Of a stretch of DNA of 64,000 nt, positions 50,091 to 62,029 are shown piece by piece. The first letter of the stretch is position 1. Every line of letters begins with the position of its first letter. A program made the translations under genes and the position numbers. This DNA is from Gordionus sp. m RMFG-2023 (taxonomy: Eukaryota > Nematomorpha > Gordioida > Chordodea > Parachordodidae), in assembly GCF_954871325.1 (NCBI RefSeq), contig NC_088775.1:55467561-55531560 (forward strand), given 5' to 3'. The notes beneath the pieces are model-generated. The model did not search any database, had not been told where the DNA came from, and saw only the letters and a program-made list of their open reading frames with translations.

Positions 50091-50730
50091 ATGTTATCTT
50101 ATATATAATATATTACTTTTGTATAATATTATTTATGTTATAATTATATATATGAAAATTTTTTTAATAAAAAGATCTTGTCTTATATATTCGTTTTGTA
50201 TAGTTTTATTTATATTGTATATTGAGGAAAAAATAAATATTTTTTAAGTAACGAGTAACCCGTTACTTTTTTGAATAGTCAGTAACGCGCGTTTCATTTT
50301 TAAAGCAACGAGTAACGATAAAATTTTTCTTTTTCAGACATAACGGTAGTAACGTTTACATCGCTACAAAAATGACAAAAAAACGAGAAAATAATTAAAG
50401 CCACGTCGTTGTCTGATAAAAACATTTTGGTCAGTTTTGATGTGTAGCATGACCAATTGCCTAGATTTGAGGGTCATTTTAATAGTTAGGTTTAAGCTAC
50501 ATCTGGCTTTCGTGTTCTAAATCCTTTGCAATTGAGTATTCATGCGTAAATCTGTTTTCATCACCGAAATTATCTCGATAGAGGTTTTTCCTTGCCTTAA
50601 AGAAGGCAGTATTCGATAAATATTTTTTAAGAAATTTAATTCAACATACAAAATGAAAACCTCATAAATAAATCTTTCTATGAGAAGCACTAATAATTGA
50701 TTCTTTCAAAGCAATGAATTTCATTAGGAA

Positions 50731-52327
50731 CAGAGTTGGGCAGTACCGCATAACTTGTATCTAAATACAAGATCCTTTTGTATCTTGTACTCAGTGTATT
50801 TTTGACATTTTTAATAAAATACTAGTATTTGCATCTAAGATCCTTTATTCTGAAAAATCTTTTTCATTTTCTTAACAAAAGATACAGATACAAATTCTTT
50901 TTAATATTCGTGTTTAAAATTTTACATATTACATTATATATCTTATTTTCTTCGAGAATCTTGCATTAATTTCCATATTTTTTTCACCATATTTTAAATA
51001 TAATGACAATCAAAATTAGCTGGAAAATTTATAACTCATATTAAGGTATATAGATAAAAAAAATAAAACCAAAACGAAATAAGTAAAGATTATATTTTAT
51101 ATATAATTGTAACTCTATAGAATATCACCACCAATTTTATGTAACATTTTTTTAATTTGTAGGATGATTAACACTCATGGTAGTGAAATTTAAATTATGG
51201 AAATAAGTTTCCGTGAATCAAATCAAAATCTTAATGGAAATTTTTTTTAAATAAAAGTTAAAAAAGACAAAGTACAGGCTAGATGTAAAACCTTTATAAA
51301 CATAAAAATGATAAATGGTTAAACTCAAATTTTATTAAACATTTTAAAGTATATTATTTATGTGTGGTTAAAAGGGGCATAAGTTAAATATTCAAGTTTA
51401 CAATATTGTCTACCTTTAAAAGCTGCCCAAGATGGAATGGGCAATAAGTAAATATTTTCCTATGATTTGATTATAATGAGGAACTTTTTTGACATCAATA
51501 TCACATCCGTATTTTAAGAACTTATGGATTGAGTAGGATAATAAAAAAATTATAAAATAAATTAATAAAAGAAGCCCTAAATGTAGTACCAGAGTATATA
51601 ATCAAGCTCAAGCTATAACACCGATAGATTTAACATCTAATAAAGAAAATGATTATTATTTTTCTTTTGGTGAAACAAATGTTGCTGAGTTCAATAATAC
51701 AAATAACATTGAACTGGAGATTTTAAATTATATTAAAGAAAGTCGAAATCATTATAATTTCATTAAGGAAATTTTTTATAAATATAAGCAATACCTTTAT
51801 CAGCTCCAATTGAAAGGTAATTTAGTTTTGGCACAATGTTAAGTAGGCCAAAACAGCAAAGGTCTAATGATAAATTATTTGAAAAATTTGATTATCTTAT
51901 AAAATAATGAATCTATTTTAAATACTCTTTTGCAAATTAATATTTTAACTCCCATTAAATTACTAATCTCTCTTTCCTACTAAGCTATGAAGCTAAAACA
52001 TTAAAATGCCTGATTATTATAATTAACTGATCATTAAATATTTTATTAATTATTGTAAATATTCATTCTTATCATATGCATATAATGTTCTTCACAAATA
52101 AATGATAAAAACTGTATTTTATAAACTAATCTAATTTAATTGATAATGATATTTTAAAAATATCTTATATTTAAGATACTCTAATTAGGCAAAAGATACA
52201 AGTATCTTTTATCTTGTATCTTTTTGATATTTTGAAAGATACTAGTATCTGTATCTAAGATTCATTTTTTTACAAAGAATCTGCATCTGTATCTAGATTT
52301 TTTTTTCGGAGGACCTGCCCAACTCTA
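50731..52327 (+). mobile_element. hAT transposon C, broken
   Basis: Ends CAGAGTTGGGCAG on the left and AGAGTTGGGCAG on the right (inverted). Flanks ATTAGGAA before 50731 and ATTAGGAT beginning at 52327 or 52328 agree at seven of eight. Both ends carry repeated ACAAGATAC/GTATCTTGTATC-like motifs, as is usual for subterminal hAT repeats. Contains a decayed transposase. Confidence 0.75.
51590..51900 (+). pseudogene. hAT transposase C, C-terminal remnant
   Basis: Plus-strand pieces read ATPIDLTSNKENDYYFSFGE, then NNTNNIELEILNYIKESRNH, and about 51790-51895 IPLSAPIE followed in another frame by LSRPKQQRSNDKLFEKL. PLSAPIER..S...... RPKR.RL.DKLFEKL is the dimerisation tail of a hAT branch. Upstream (about 51270-51350) a cysteine and histidine pattern may be the BED finger. 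Stops and frame changes throughout. Confidence 0.6.
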
Positions 52328-52704
52328 TTAGGATGTAATACCACTGGTGCTTTATTTCCCTCTATTAGATTTTCAGGTGCCTCAAATCTCGTTGGCTTTA
52401 TGATTTTTCTTTTTTTTTCCGCTGAGAACTGTATATTTAGTATTTATGGATTTATATATGTTAATACAAATAGTTTCATAACTAATCATAAATATTTCAG
52501 AAATTTTCGTCATACATTTTTATAAAAAAAGTAACTTTATTTTAAACATAAAACAATGGGAAACGATAATTTTAATGAAAAAGATAAAAACTTTTAAATT
52601 AACTGAAAACATCATAAATTTTGGTAATGGCAATCAATTTGATTCACCCTCATTTACTAAAATTGAAATATCAAGAATTATTGATATCTTTTATTAATTT
52701 TACC

Positions 52705-52990
52705 CAGAGACCTGCAGAAGTACCATTTGTACGGCCCAGCCCAGATATTTTTTTTTATTTTTTTGGCCCTGCCCAGATTTTTTATCAAAAATTATTTTCG
52801 GCCTGGCCCGGGGTTTTTTTTAAATTTTCAGGGCCGGCCCGGATTTTTTTAAAATAATGTGTTTTATTAATTTTTGATTTTTATAATTAATAATGGCGAT
52901 TTCAAATATTTGGTTTTAAAATATACGGCCCGGGTTAAAAAAATTAAAATACAGCCGGACCGGGCTTAGGGCCGGGCCTGCAGTTCTCTG
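52705..52990. mobile_element. CCGGGCC-core hAT MITE, copy 7 (best preserved)
   Basis: Starts CAGAGACCTGCAGAAGTACC and ends GGGCCTGCAGTTCTCTG. A perfect 8-bp duplication, ATTTTACC, lies at 52697-52704 and 52991-52998. The body alternates GGCCCAGCCC or GGGCCGGCCC blocks with T-runs. This copy defines the limits of the CAGAGACCTGC family. Confidence 0.85.
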
Positions 52991-54460
52991 ATTTTACCCT
53001 TAGTATATAGGGCATGTAAGCCTCTCAGAGATTCATAAATTAAGACTGTAACATTATTCTCTATATAAAATTTTAAGTGGAGATATAAAAGTCATGAAAA
53101 TAATATTTAGGGTGATCTAATTTGATTTAGAGATATACAAGATCCAATGGTAATGTAATATAAGCGTAGCCAAGGGCAAAAATTTCCTCACTTTTGGAAA
53201 TTTATCTGTTTTGGTAAATATCATTTTAACCTTATAAAAATCCCCCCCCCTAACCCAACCCCTCCCCAAAAATATATACAATATATTACTATAAATAATA
53301 AATTGAAAGAAAAATAAGTATAAGAATAATAGTTTTAAATATCTACTAAAATACAGAATTTTTAGAAAAAAACATTTTTATTTAAAAAATGAAATGCCCG
53401 AACTTTTATTAAAAAAATGTAAAACAGACAAAGACCTATTCTGGCTACAATTATAACTTAATCCTTAAATATTTTATCCCAACTGGTTTGAGCATATCTT
53501 ATAAAAAATGAATAAATTATTAAATCTCTTATTTGTAGAATGTAAATGTAAGAGGCATATTTTAGCTTTACCCATTTGGGCAAGGGGGATGGGCAGACAA
53601 AAAAAAATTGGGAGGGGGAGGGCAGTTAAAAAAAATTTACTTAAGTTATTTAAACATAAAATTATAATATACGATTTTATTTAAAAAGTAACACATTAAA
53701 ATATACAATGATAAAATATTTTAGATGGAAAATAAGAAATGACTTATAGCTAGAAAGAAATAAATTGATTTAATGTGATAAAGTTTAATTGTGCTTGTAT
53801 AATACTTGTTAGGGATTCAATTATAGAATATATGCAATTTAGAAAATATTTATAACTATATTATAATTGGTATTATATCAATGATTGAGCAGTGTAAAAC
53901 TAACATTTGAGATGTAATTTTAAATACCTTGAAAACATTTCCAAAATTAATCTGTTACTTTTATCCATGTTCTAATAAAAACAACCTTTTCTTATATCAC
54001 TACTCACATTTATCTGATTTAATAATTCTCTTTAATGGTAAAATATTGACTCACAGCTAGGGGTGGGACCAATACCAATATAATATTGGTTTACAATACC
54101 AATACCAATATAAACCAATATATAATTAAATATTGGTATTGTTTTTACAACCAATACCAATACCAATTACCTAAATATATTGGTTTTGAAATATTGTTTA
54201 AATACAATTTTAACCAATACCAATATTAAAAATTTTAAATAGATAAATACATAAAATTATTTGGTTTTATCGTGGATAATTATATCGTGGTATATTTTTT
54301 TACTTTCATTCATAAACATATTACATCTGTTATTTCTTCCAAGTATTCCTGTGATATCAATATTGGTGTTATTTATAATTATAGTTTATTTTTATTATGG
54401 AAGTAAGTTTTCTATATGATATCTATCAATTTTATCTATTAATTCATTTAGGATATTATA

Positions 54461-55054
54461 ATGAATGAAAACCAAATCGAGTTAATAAATATAGATAATG
54501 ATGTTGATACTAATAATAATAGCGATAATGAACAAGAAGAATCAACGATATCTAATAAAAGACGAAATACAGCAAAAATCTGGGAATTTTATACTAGTTG
54601 TGATAACAAAAAAAAGGCTATTTGTAATAAATGTAAAAAAGAATTATCTATTCCCAATTTTGGAACCTCAGGATTATGGACACATCTTAAATCCATCCAC
54701 CCAACTTTATAATAAATAATGGCAGTAAAAAAATTAACACCATAAAATCATTTTTAATTAATAATGTAAATAATAAAGCTAATTTAAATAATTTAATTAT
54801 GGACTTTTTTATTCAAAATAATTTAGCCTTTTCAATGGTTGAAAATGAGTCATTTAAAAATTTAATAAGCTTTTGCAACCCCTCATTAACATTAATTTCT
54901 AGAAAAACACTTAAAAAAGAAATTATGAAACATTAGTTCTTTTATCAATTTAAAATCTGTACTTTCTAAAATTACTTCTAAATTTTCTTTAACAATGGAC
55001 ATTTGGTCCTCTCCAAATAAAATACCCTTTATGGGCATAACCATTCATTATATT
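54461..55054 (+). pseudogene. hAT B transposase, N-terminal half
   Basis: Starts at ATG 54461. After an acidic, asparagine-rich leader it reads AKIWEFYTSCDNKKKAICNK and CKKELSIPNFGTSGLWTHLK with SIHPT: a BED zinc finger (C..C...H...H) used for DNA binding. After a frame change at about 54712 it continues with FFIQNNLAFSMVENESFKNL and, after another, KITSKFSLTMDIWSSPNKIP and FMGITIHYI, the first DDE strand with its aspartate in TMD. The gene is then cut by the LTR element. Confidence 0.85.
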
Positions 55055-55208
55055 TGTAATAAATTAATAAATGATTATTTATGTATATTGTATATTAAAA
55101 ATAGAATCGAACATTCGAAAAACAATCAATAAAAATTTCATATAAAAAATAAATTGAAATATAAATTAGTAGTCGTATTGTTTATAATTAGTAGTTGGGA
55201 TTACTACA
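55055..55208 (+). repeat. Left LTR of the young Gypsy-type element
   Basis: 154 bp, TG...CA ended, identical to 57794-57947 except one T/C difference about 34 bp in. It lies in the middle of the hAT B transposase gene. Confidence 0.9.
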
Positions 55209-55209
55209 A

Positions 55210-57426
55210 ATGGCGACGATAAATGGAGAAAATAATTCCTTAAATGGAGATTCAAAAAAAATAGCGGATTTATCTACGATTAAATTTGATAAATTCGAGT
55301 TGGATACTTCTATTCACAGATATTTTTCTCAATGGGAAGCCAGTTTTCGGTTAAAAAACATAAGCCCATCTGAATGTCAATATAAAGATATATTTTTAAC
55401 ATTTTTTGGCAATAAGAATATTGAGTTGGTGGACCGTTTTTGTTATCCTGATTCGATCGAAACTTTATCTTTTAAGGAAATTAAGTCAATATGTTTTAAA
55501 CTATTTAAACCGACGTCAACAGCTTTTGCTTCTAGATTTGATTTCGTTAGATTACGGAGAACAACTGAAACCATAACTGAATTTGCAAATAAAATTAGAA
55601 TAATTGGAAAGCGTTGTCATTATCTTAATGATATTGACGAGCGTTTACGTGATCAGTTTATGGTTGGCATGGAAATACCGGGATTGGAAAGAGATCTTAG
55701 AGCTCTATACCCCGACGGTCTTGATAGAGATAATAATGTACTGACTTTTCAATTTATTCTTGATCTGGCATTAGCTTCTGAGCGAGCAGATAAAGAAATG
55801 GCAAATAAAAATATGCCAGTTGTTAATAAGATAAATGTTAATAACAAAAGAAATGATAATGATAATAATTATAAACATCCAATAAAAACGACGACTACAA
55901 TTGATAAAGGCTATAATAAAGTCAAGTATAATAATACATTTGATAAAGAGAATAATAACTACAATAATAATAATGATAAAGATTATAATAAACTTAAATG
56001 TTATAAATGTGGTTTTATTCATAACCGAGAAGTGAGATGTCCAGCTACAAATGCGGCATGTAATAAATGTAAAAAAATTGGTCATTTTGCAGTTTGCTGT
56101 AAATCAAAGAATTTAAACTATATAAGAGTGTCATCAAGTGATTCTATTCATAATATTTGGAAGATTCAACAAAATCGAGAGAAAGCAAAACTAACTGCAG
56201 AGATAAATGGGTTAGATGTTGAATTTGATTTTGACACTGGTGCACAAGCGTCATTGATAGGAATTGATATATGGACAAGTATTGGGCGACCAAAAATTAG
56301 GCCAACCAGTCCATTGACTGCATATGGTGATCATCCGTTAGACGTCAAGGGCGAGACCCAAGTCAATGTTAGGATTGGATCACAGACAAGGACTCTACCA
56401 GTGGTAATAATGAATACAACTGGGGTGCCTCTTTTCGGATTACCATGGATTATAGCATTCAATTTAGAAATGCCTCGTCAGGTTATGATTAAACAAGTAC
56501 GCAATTTGGTCAACAATATTGAAAAAGAAAAATGTTGCATAACACTAGATTCTAGAATTCGAGATTTGATTAATAAACACCAAGAAATTTCGGAAGAGAA
56601 TCAAGATTCTAAACATGTTTTGGATATTCGAAGTATTAATTTAGATGATATGCAATTGTCAGAAAATATTCTACGAAAAGAGTCGAAGCAAGATTTAATA
56701 TTAAAAAAAGTAGCAATACATATTCAGCAAAGTTGGCGAAACTTTGATCGTCATAAAGATAAAGAAATAGTTAATTTTTATAATCGACGAGAAGAGCTTT
56801 CTGTCAATCGTGATATTATAGAATGGAATGGGAGATTGGTTATTCCTAATAAATTAAGAAATGCAGTGTTAGGAATGATTCACTGGGGACATCCTGGGGA
56901 AAATGTAATGAAATCTATTTTTAGATTGTATTGTTGGTGGCCCAGATGTGATGTTGATATAGAAAATTTTATCAAAATATGTTCTGGATGCCAGAAAAAT
57001 AGACCATGGTTAGAAGTTGATCTAATGCAGAATACCTCTGCTGATGCTATGATAAAACGACTAAATAAATGGTTTGCTAGGTTTGGAATACCCAAGTACA
57101 GTGTGTCAGACAAAGGACCACAATTCTTATCAGGGGAATTCCGTAGGTATTGTGATTTAAATAACATACGTCATATACGTTCGGCACCCTATCATCCAAA
57201 AACTAATGGATTAGCTGAACGTACAGTACGAACTTTGAAAGGTCGGTATTATGCAACGAGAGATTCAATTAGCGATCCCAAAGAAGCTATGACACAGGTT
57301 TTAACAACCTACCGATTGGGAGAGCATAGTTCCACAGGGAGATCTCCTGCTAAAATTATGTTTGGGAGGCAATTGAAAACAAGTCTGGATTGGATCCGAT
57401 GCCGAACACGAAATAGTAAGGGCTAA
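55210..57426 (+). pseudogene. Gag-protease-integrase frame of the young LTR element
   Basis: A long open frame of about 738 residues, the longest in the window. In order: Gag matrix/capsid-like region (about 1-200, with FRLKNISPSECQYKDIFLTF and ITEFANKIRIIGKRC); an asparagine-rich linker (about 205-255); two cysteine-histidine knuckles (about 260-300, CYKCGF and CNKCKKIGHFAVCC); an aspartic protease (about 330-415, FDFDTGAQASLIG); then the integrase zinc-binding H/C region (HWGHPGENVM and CSGCQKNRP, about 560-600) and part of the integrase core (SDKGPQFLSGEF, HPKTNGLAERTVRTLK). It is a fossil frame: the usual polymerase section is not recognisable. Its unbroken length fits the young age of the terminal repeats. 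Confidence 0.8.
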
Positions 57427-57793
57427 TGATAAACAAAGCCTTCATCATGATTTACATTCAAAGGAAAGAGAATTTGAAATCTCACAACCTGTATGGTTAA
57501 ATAATGAAAATACCAATGGTTGGAGAGAGGGAGTAATTAAAGAAAGAATAGGACTTTATTCTTATATTGTTGAATCTTCCGGGAAAACATTACGGAAGCA
57601 TGCAGATCAGTTAAGAAATCGTTTAGTTATCCCAAATCATGAAAGTTCTTTGGAAGTTACAGAAATGGTTGTGCCAGTGAATGAAGCAAATACAAACACA
57701 AATACAAATACCACATTACGTTGCTCATCAAGAAACCATAAACCTACAAAGAGGTTTATTGAAGAAATCTAACTTTAAATTGTTTGAAGGAAA

Positions 57794-57947
57794 TGTAATA
57801 AATTAATAAATGATTATTTATGTATACTGTATATTAAAAATAGAATCGAACATTCGAAAAACAATCAATAAAAATTTCATATAAAAAATAAATTGAAATA
57901 TAAATTAGTAGTCGTATTGTTTATAATTAGTAGTTGGGATTACTACA
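57794..57947 (+). repeat. Right LTR of the young Gypsy-type element
   Basis: Pair of the left LTR, preceded by a purine-rich tract and followed within nine bases by the second copy of ATATT and the continuation of the hAT gene. Confidence 0.9.
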
Positions 57948-57949
57948 TA

Positions 57950-58633
57950 CAATATTGATAATGATTTTAAATTAATTAATCATTTATTAGATTTTATTCC
58001 TTTTAAATCAGCACATAATGCTATTAATATTTATAATATTTTTAATTCTGTATTAAAAGTAAAATTTGAAATTGATTTTTTTTGTATTACATTAGATAAT
58101 GCTAGTAATAATTTAGCATTTTTAAAAATTTTAAAACTAAAAGACAATTTTGATAATGTGTGCAAATGTTTTTGCCATATTATCCATTTATCTGTCATGG
58201 CTGCATTGGAACCTCTAAATCCAACTTTAAAAAAAATAAGAAATTTTTTAAAAATTTTTAAACTTTCTATATCTAAATTTAATAAACTTGAAAAAACATA
58301 TCTTGAAAAAAATCCAAATTTAAAATTTCCTCACCCTATTTTGGATATACCAACACGTTGAAATTCAACGTACCAAATGCTCGAAAGGATGAAGCCACAA
58401 TTTATAATGATACAAATCCATTAGACTGGTGGAAATTAAATAAAAATAGATATCCAATATTATCAAAAATTGCCAGAGATTATCTTGCAATTCCAGCTTC
58501 TTCATCTAGCTCTGAAAGGGCTTTTTCAGATGAAAGGTATCTTATAACAGATCAACGTTGTTCACTAGATGAGCATACTATCCAAGCTTGCATGTGCTTA
58601 AAAAGTTGGATGCGCATGAAGGATTCTTCTTAA
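57950..58633 (+). pseudogene. hAT B transposase, C-terminal half
   Basis: Resumes right after the LTR element with DNDFKLINHLLDFIPFKSAH, FFCITLDNASNNLAF (second catalytic aspartate), CFCHIIHLSV (CH..H motif) and LDIPTR followed by a stop where tryptophan of the usual TRW is expected. After an internal loss near 58385 it ends NPLDWWKLNKNRYPILSKIA, RDYLAIPASSSSSERAFSDE and IQACMCLKSWM, the hAT dimerisation domain. Stop at 58631-58633. Good agreement with the family but clearly inactive. Confidence 0.85.
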
Positions 58634-59662
58634 ATACATAAATTTTTTTCTTTATATTACAATCTTTTGCACTATATTTTATATAAATAGACAATTATGT
58701 TACATTTTTAGTGTATTCATTTTGCTATATTCTTTGTGCTAAATAAAAAGTTTCAAAATATACGTTTATTATTTGATTGGTTTGTTGATTTCAAAAATAT
58801 ATTAGTTTAAAAAAAGAATTTGGATTTAGTAAAATTTTGGGAGTTGGTTCTTAGCCTTGTTTTTATGGTAATGCTTCATGATTTTTTTTTTCATGTTTAT
58901 TTAAAACTAGAAATTAAGAGTTTTATAATCACTATTTCTATTCTTTTAATTAGTAATTTGAATTTAAACCAATACCAATATAAAGCAATATATACCAATA
59001 TAAACCAATACCAATAGCAATACCAATACAAGAAATAGAAAATATTGTTTAAACCAATACCAATATTTTAGACCCAATACCAATACCAATACAATATTTT
59101 GTTTATATTGGGTTTTTAATATTGGTTCCCAGCCCTACTCACAGCTCAGTATGGATGATCTATATTGATACAGAATAGATAAACATTTGGAAATGTTTTT
59201 TGTATGGGTATAGAAATTTGACAAAATCTAATGTAACACAATCTTTATAGTTTTCTAAACTATTAACAAACATTTTTTTAACAATCTCAATTTCAATTAC
59301 TAATCCATCTTCAGTAATATTGGTTGCCAATAAAGGTTTTAATTTTTTTATGTCTAGAAATTAAAATGAGTAACTTAATTTAAATTTAATAATTGTTTAT
59401 ACAAAAAAATTGGAAAAATCTTTTAGTCTTATGATTCTCTTTTTCTATGTATTCTGCAATTATAATGTTTCTCAAGGCCCCTATATACAAGAACTTTTTT
59501 CCAGTTGGTAAAATCCATTTTGATATAGATTTGATTCACCATTCTTTAAGTCATAGATCTTAAAAGGGAAGGCAAAAAATTGCATCAGCTTCAATTATTC
59601 AACCTATGAGTATTTATAAAACTTTAAAGAAATTCTTCTTCTATTATTAATAACAGAAGTTG

Positions 59663-59860
59663 GTATTGTTGTTAAAAAGCCTGATTTGGGTCAATTTTTA
59701 TCGACCCGATTAAGATTTAAGCCAAAAAATATTATGTAAGCCTCATGTCCAAACCTTTCTGCCATCTATGAGCAAAATCTTCAGACTTATATAATATTTT
59801 GGTTTTAATTTTGATCTAGCCATTTTTTAATCTCCCCGAATTGGTTTTTTTAACACTAAT
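59663..59860. mobile_element. MITE of the TAGTGTTGTTAA-tip group
   Basis: Left end ...TTGTTGTTAAAAAGCCTGAT and right end, inverted, TTAGTGTTAAAAAAACC. Flanks AGAAGTTG (59655-59662) and AGATGTTG (59861-59868) agree at seven of eight. About 200 bp, no frame. It interrupts the outer hAT remnant. Confidence 0.65.
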
Positions 59861-60284
59861 AGATGTTGGCCTGTTTGGTGATACCTGACTTAAATCAGTT
59901 GTAAAATATATAATCCATCCATTTTGTTTTTGCAAGCTCAGACTCATTTTCCTTTTTCTGGATCTATAATCATTTTCATTCTTTCGCCAAATTAACTACA
60001 TTTACATTTTCTCCTTCCTCTACAATATGAAGTGTGTTGGAGCTATTAAGTATTTCAGCAGAAATAGTTTTTTTTTAAACTGATATTGGGTTGAACAACA
60101 GTTATTCTCTCCCATTTATATTCATATTTTAAAAAAATTTATTTAATATTAAGGAACCAAAAAAAAATGAAGGGAGTGGTAGGGGAGGGAGGGGGGGGGG
60201 GTGGGGTGGCTGTTGAATTTTTAGGGGGGAGGGGCTTTTGAAATTTGGGGCTACAAAATAGGAATAGAAGCGGGCCTGAAACAT

Positions 60285-61795
60285 AATTCAATAAAAATAT
60301 ATGTACATTAAATATTATATTTTTAACATAGATAAAATATAATTAAGACAAGAAAAATTTTTTTATCTGATTAATTATTAAATTTTATCAAAAGAATATT
60401 TCAAAAATAAAATTTTTATTAATAATCCTTTATTTTTAACAAATAAGTATATTTTTTTACAAGAACAGTTATGAACCATCAATTTTACAATTTTAAAAGA
60501 ATACAGAAGATCCAAATAAATTTCTCCCAATAAATGAGTTTTTTAAAATACCTCAATCATCAATTATAAAACACCATTAACTTAAGATTTTATTCAAAAT
60601 AAAAATTAATCTAAGCATGAGATGCTACCAAATGAGTGCTAAACCTTTCTGACATTTCTTGGTGAAAAATATTTGTTTGGTTTAAATTCTGATTATTACT
60701 TTAAAATCACCTAAAAGTTTTTAACACTAATAATTGATTTTAAAATTGATACATTCCATCCCCCTGGATTTCATATCCCAATTACAATGATAAAATAAAT
60801 TATTCTATAATGTACATTTAACTTAGATTAAATGTGAATAATTATATTTAAAATTTTTTATAATCAATAAATATGTTATCAAAACCATTTTAATTAAGTA
60901 ATATTACTAAGAAAAAAACATACCATTAATTAGATCATTAATTGTATATTTTATAAATATGAAAGGATCATGATAAAAATATTTAAAATATTAAATTAAG
61001 CCCATAAGTGATAGTCATTATTATGATTTACTAATTAATGTTATTTTAATATTCTTTTTAATTAAAAAAAACTATTTTACCAATTAATTTATTCAAGAAA
61101 ATATAAAATTCTTAAAATGCTCCAATACTTAATAATGAGATATTATATACTTATAAAGTTAAATTTAATTCAATTTCATAAGAAATCAAGATATCAAGTA
61201 TCAAAAAAAATAATCATCAAAATATATTAATATGGCATAGATATCAGATATGCATTATAAAATATATTTGACAAGGGATATTAAGAATTATGAAAATTGA
61301 TAAATTTTTAAGTTATTTTGTAAACAGATTATTGAATAAATAAATACAATTAATCAATTATTATAACCAATATTATTAACGTTGATAGAAAGAAATTTAA
61401 TTATAAATTTTATTAACCATGCCATTAAAATATTTTATATATAATGTTTATTAGATATGTTTTACTTATTTCGTTTTATTTATCTTATAAATATCCATAT
61501 GTTTTACAAATAAGACATAATTTATGATATTAGATAAAACATTTGATATTAATCTGTGTATTAAATTAAAAACTATTTTCACATGGTTATAATAATTATA
61601 ATATCAATAATATCCCAATTTAAATATAAAATATTTGTAAAAATAGTATGAAAATAATTTATAAAAAAATACTTAATTTGTTGTTAGCTTCATCTTTTTC
61701 AGAAATATTTCTTGTAAACATCTAATCAAAGTCAAATGTATTCTTCAGAGCATTTCCATATAACCTGTGTGAGATTGCAGATCTATGGACTGTTT
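60285..61795. other. AT-rich stretch, nothing recognised
   Basis: Continuous AT-rich sequence with no frame longer than a few dozen codons, no tips and no tandem repeats of note. Confidence 0.45.
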
Positions 61796-61804
61796 TATTG
61801 ATAT

Positions 61805-62028
61805 CTAATCGAGTTTTAATATTTAGGTCAAACTGCCCGATTTAGGTTTTCTTTTAAAAATGGCCTGATTTTTAGTCATAATGGTAAACCTGGAGATTGG
61901 AAGTCCAAAATTTTATACCCTTTATGAGGGAAATCTAAAAGCTTACATAGTATTATTTTGGCTAAAATCCTAATCGAGCTGTTTTTTAAAATCGATCCAA
62001 ATCGGGTTGTTTAACAATGCTAATTTAG
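61805..62028. mobile_element. MITE of the TAGTGTTGTTAA-tip group
   Basis: Right end, read on the other strand, TTAGCATTGTTAAACAACCC then GATTTGGATCGATTTT; the left end carries GCCCGATTTAGG. Length and layout match the 59.7-kb copy. Target duplication not resolved. Confidence 0.45.
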
Positions 62029-62029
62029 G

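Larger units (their letters stand above)
47314..50366 (+). mobile_element. hAT transposon A, broken
   Basis: Left end TAGTGCTGTAAAGTAACG (after a five-base duplication of TAGTG) and right end, on the other strand, TAGCGATGTAAACGTTACT. Flanks CATAAATG (47306-47313) and CAAAAATG (50367-50374) agree at seven of eight bases. Subterminal GTTACTCGTTAC-type repeats fill both ends. The coding remnant lies at about 48470-50090. An end fragment of another hAT family sits at about 48036-48170. Confidence 0.8.
55055..57947 (+). mobile_element. Gypsy-type LTR retroelement, young but incomplete
   Basis: Direct repeats of 154 bp at 55055-55208 and 57794-57947 (TGTAATAAATT to GATTACTACA) that differ at a single base, so the insertion is recent. 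ATATT lies directly before the left repeat and again four bases after the right one, the likely target duplication in the hAT B gene. A purine tract GAAGGAAA precedes the right repeat. The polyprotein frame starts ATGGCGACG two bases after the left repeat, overlapping a TGGCGAC primer-like site. Parts seen: Gag; two zinc knuckles; protease with FDTGAQ; integrase zinc-binding region; part of the integrase core; C-terminal tail to about 57770. A polymerase part was not recognised. Broken, with two or three breaks. Confidence 0.85.
54058..59137 (+). mobile_element. hAT transposon B, split by an LTR element
   Basis: A perfect 8-bp duplication, CTCACAGC, flanks it (54050-54057 and 59138-59145). 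Ends are inverted: TAGGGGTGGGACCAATACCA on the left and TAGGGCTGGGAACCAATATT on the right (other strand). Both ends hold dozens of CCAATA/TATTGG motifs, likely transposase-binding repeats. Without the LTR element (2.9 kb) the transposon is about 2.2 kb. Coding pieces at 54461-55054 and 57950-58633. Confidence 0.9.
53165..60280 (-). mobile_element. Outer hAT element (TTF-type), oldest layer of a nested stack
   Basis: Limits are approximate: GCGTAGCCAAGGGC near 53165 and, inverted, AGGCCCGCTTC near 60275, with C/G-rich runs close inside both (53245-53270 and 60185-60235). The minus-strand remnant at about 59640-59400 reads IIEADAIFCLPF and NGFYQLEKS, which resembles the TTF zinc finger (cysteine pair, F..GF..WKK) at the start of ZMYM-like hAT transposases. 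hAT B lies inside it and a small MITE at 59663-59860. No duplication was confirmed, so the extent is tentative. Confidence 0.4.

Noticed and set aside
55771-56085. Minus-strand frame rich in isoleucine
   Set aside because: Antisense of the asparagine-rich linker in the LTR element's Gag frame.
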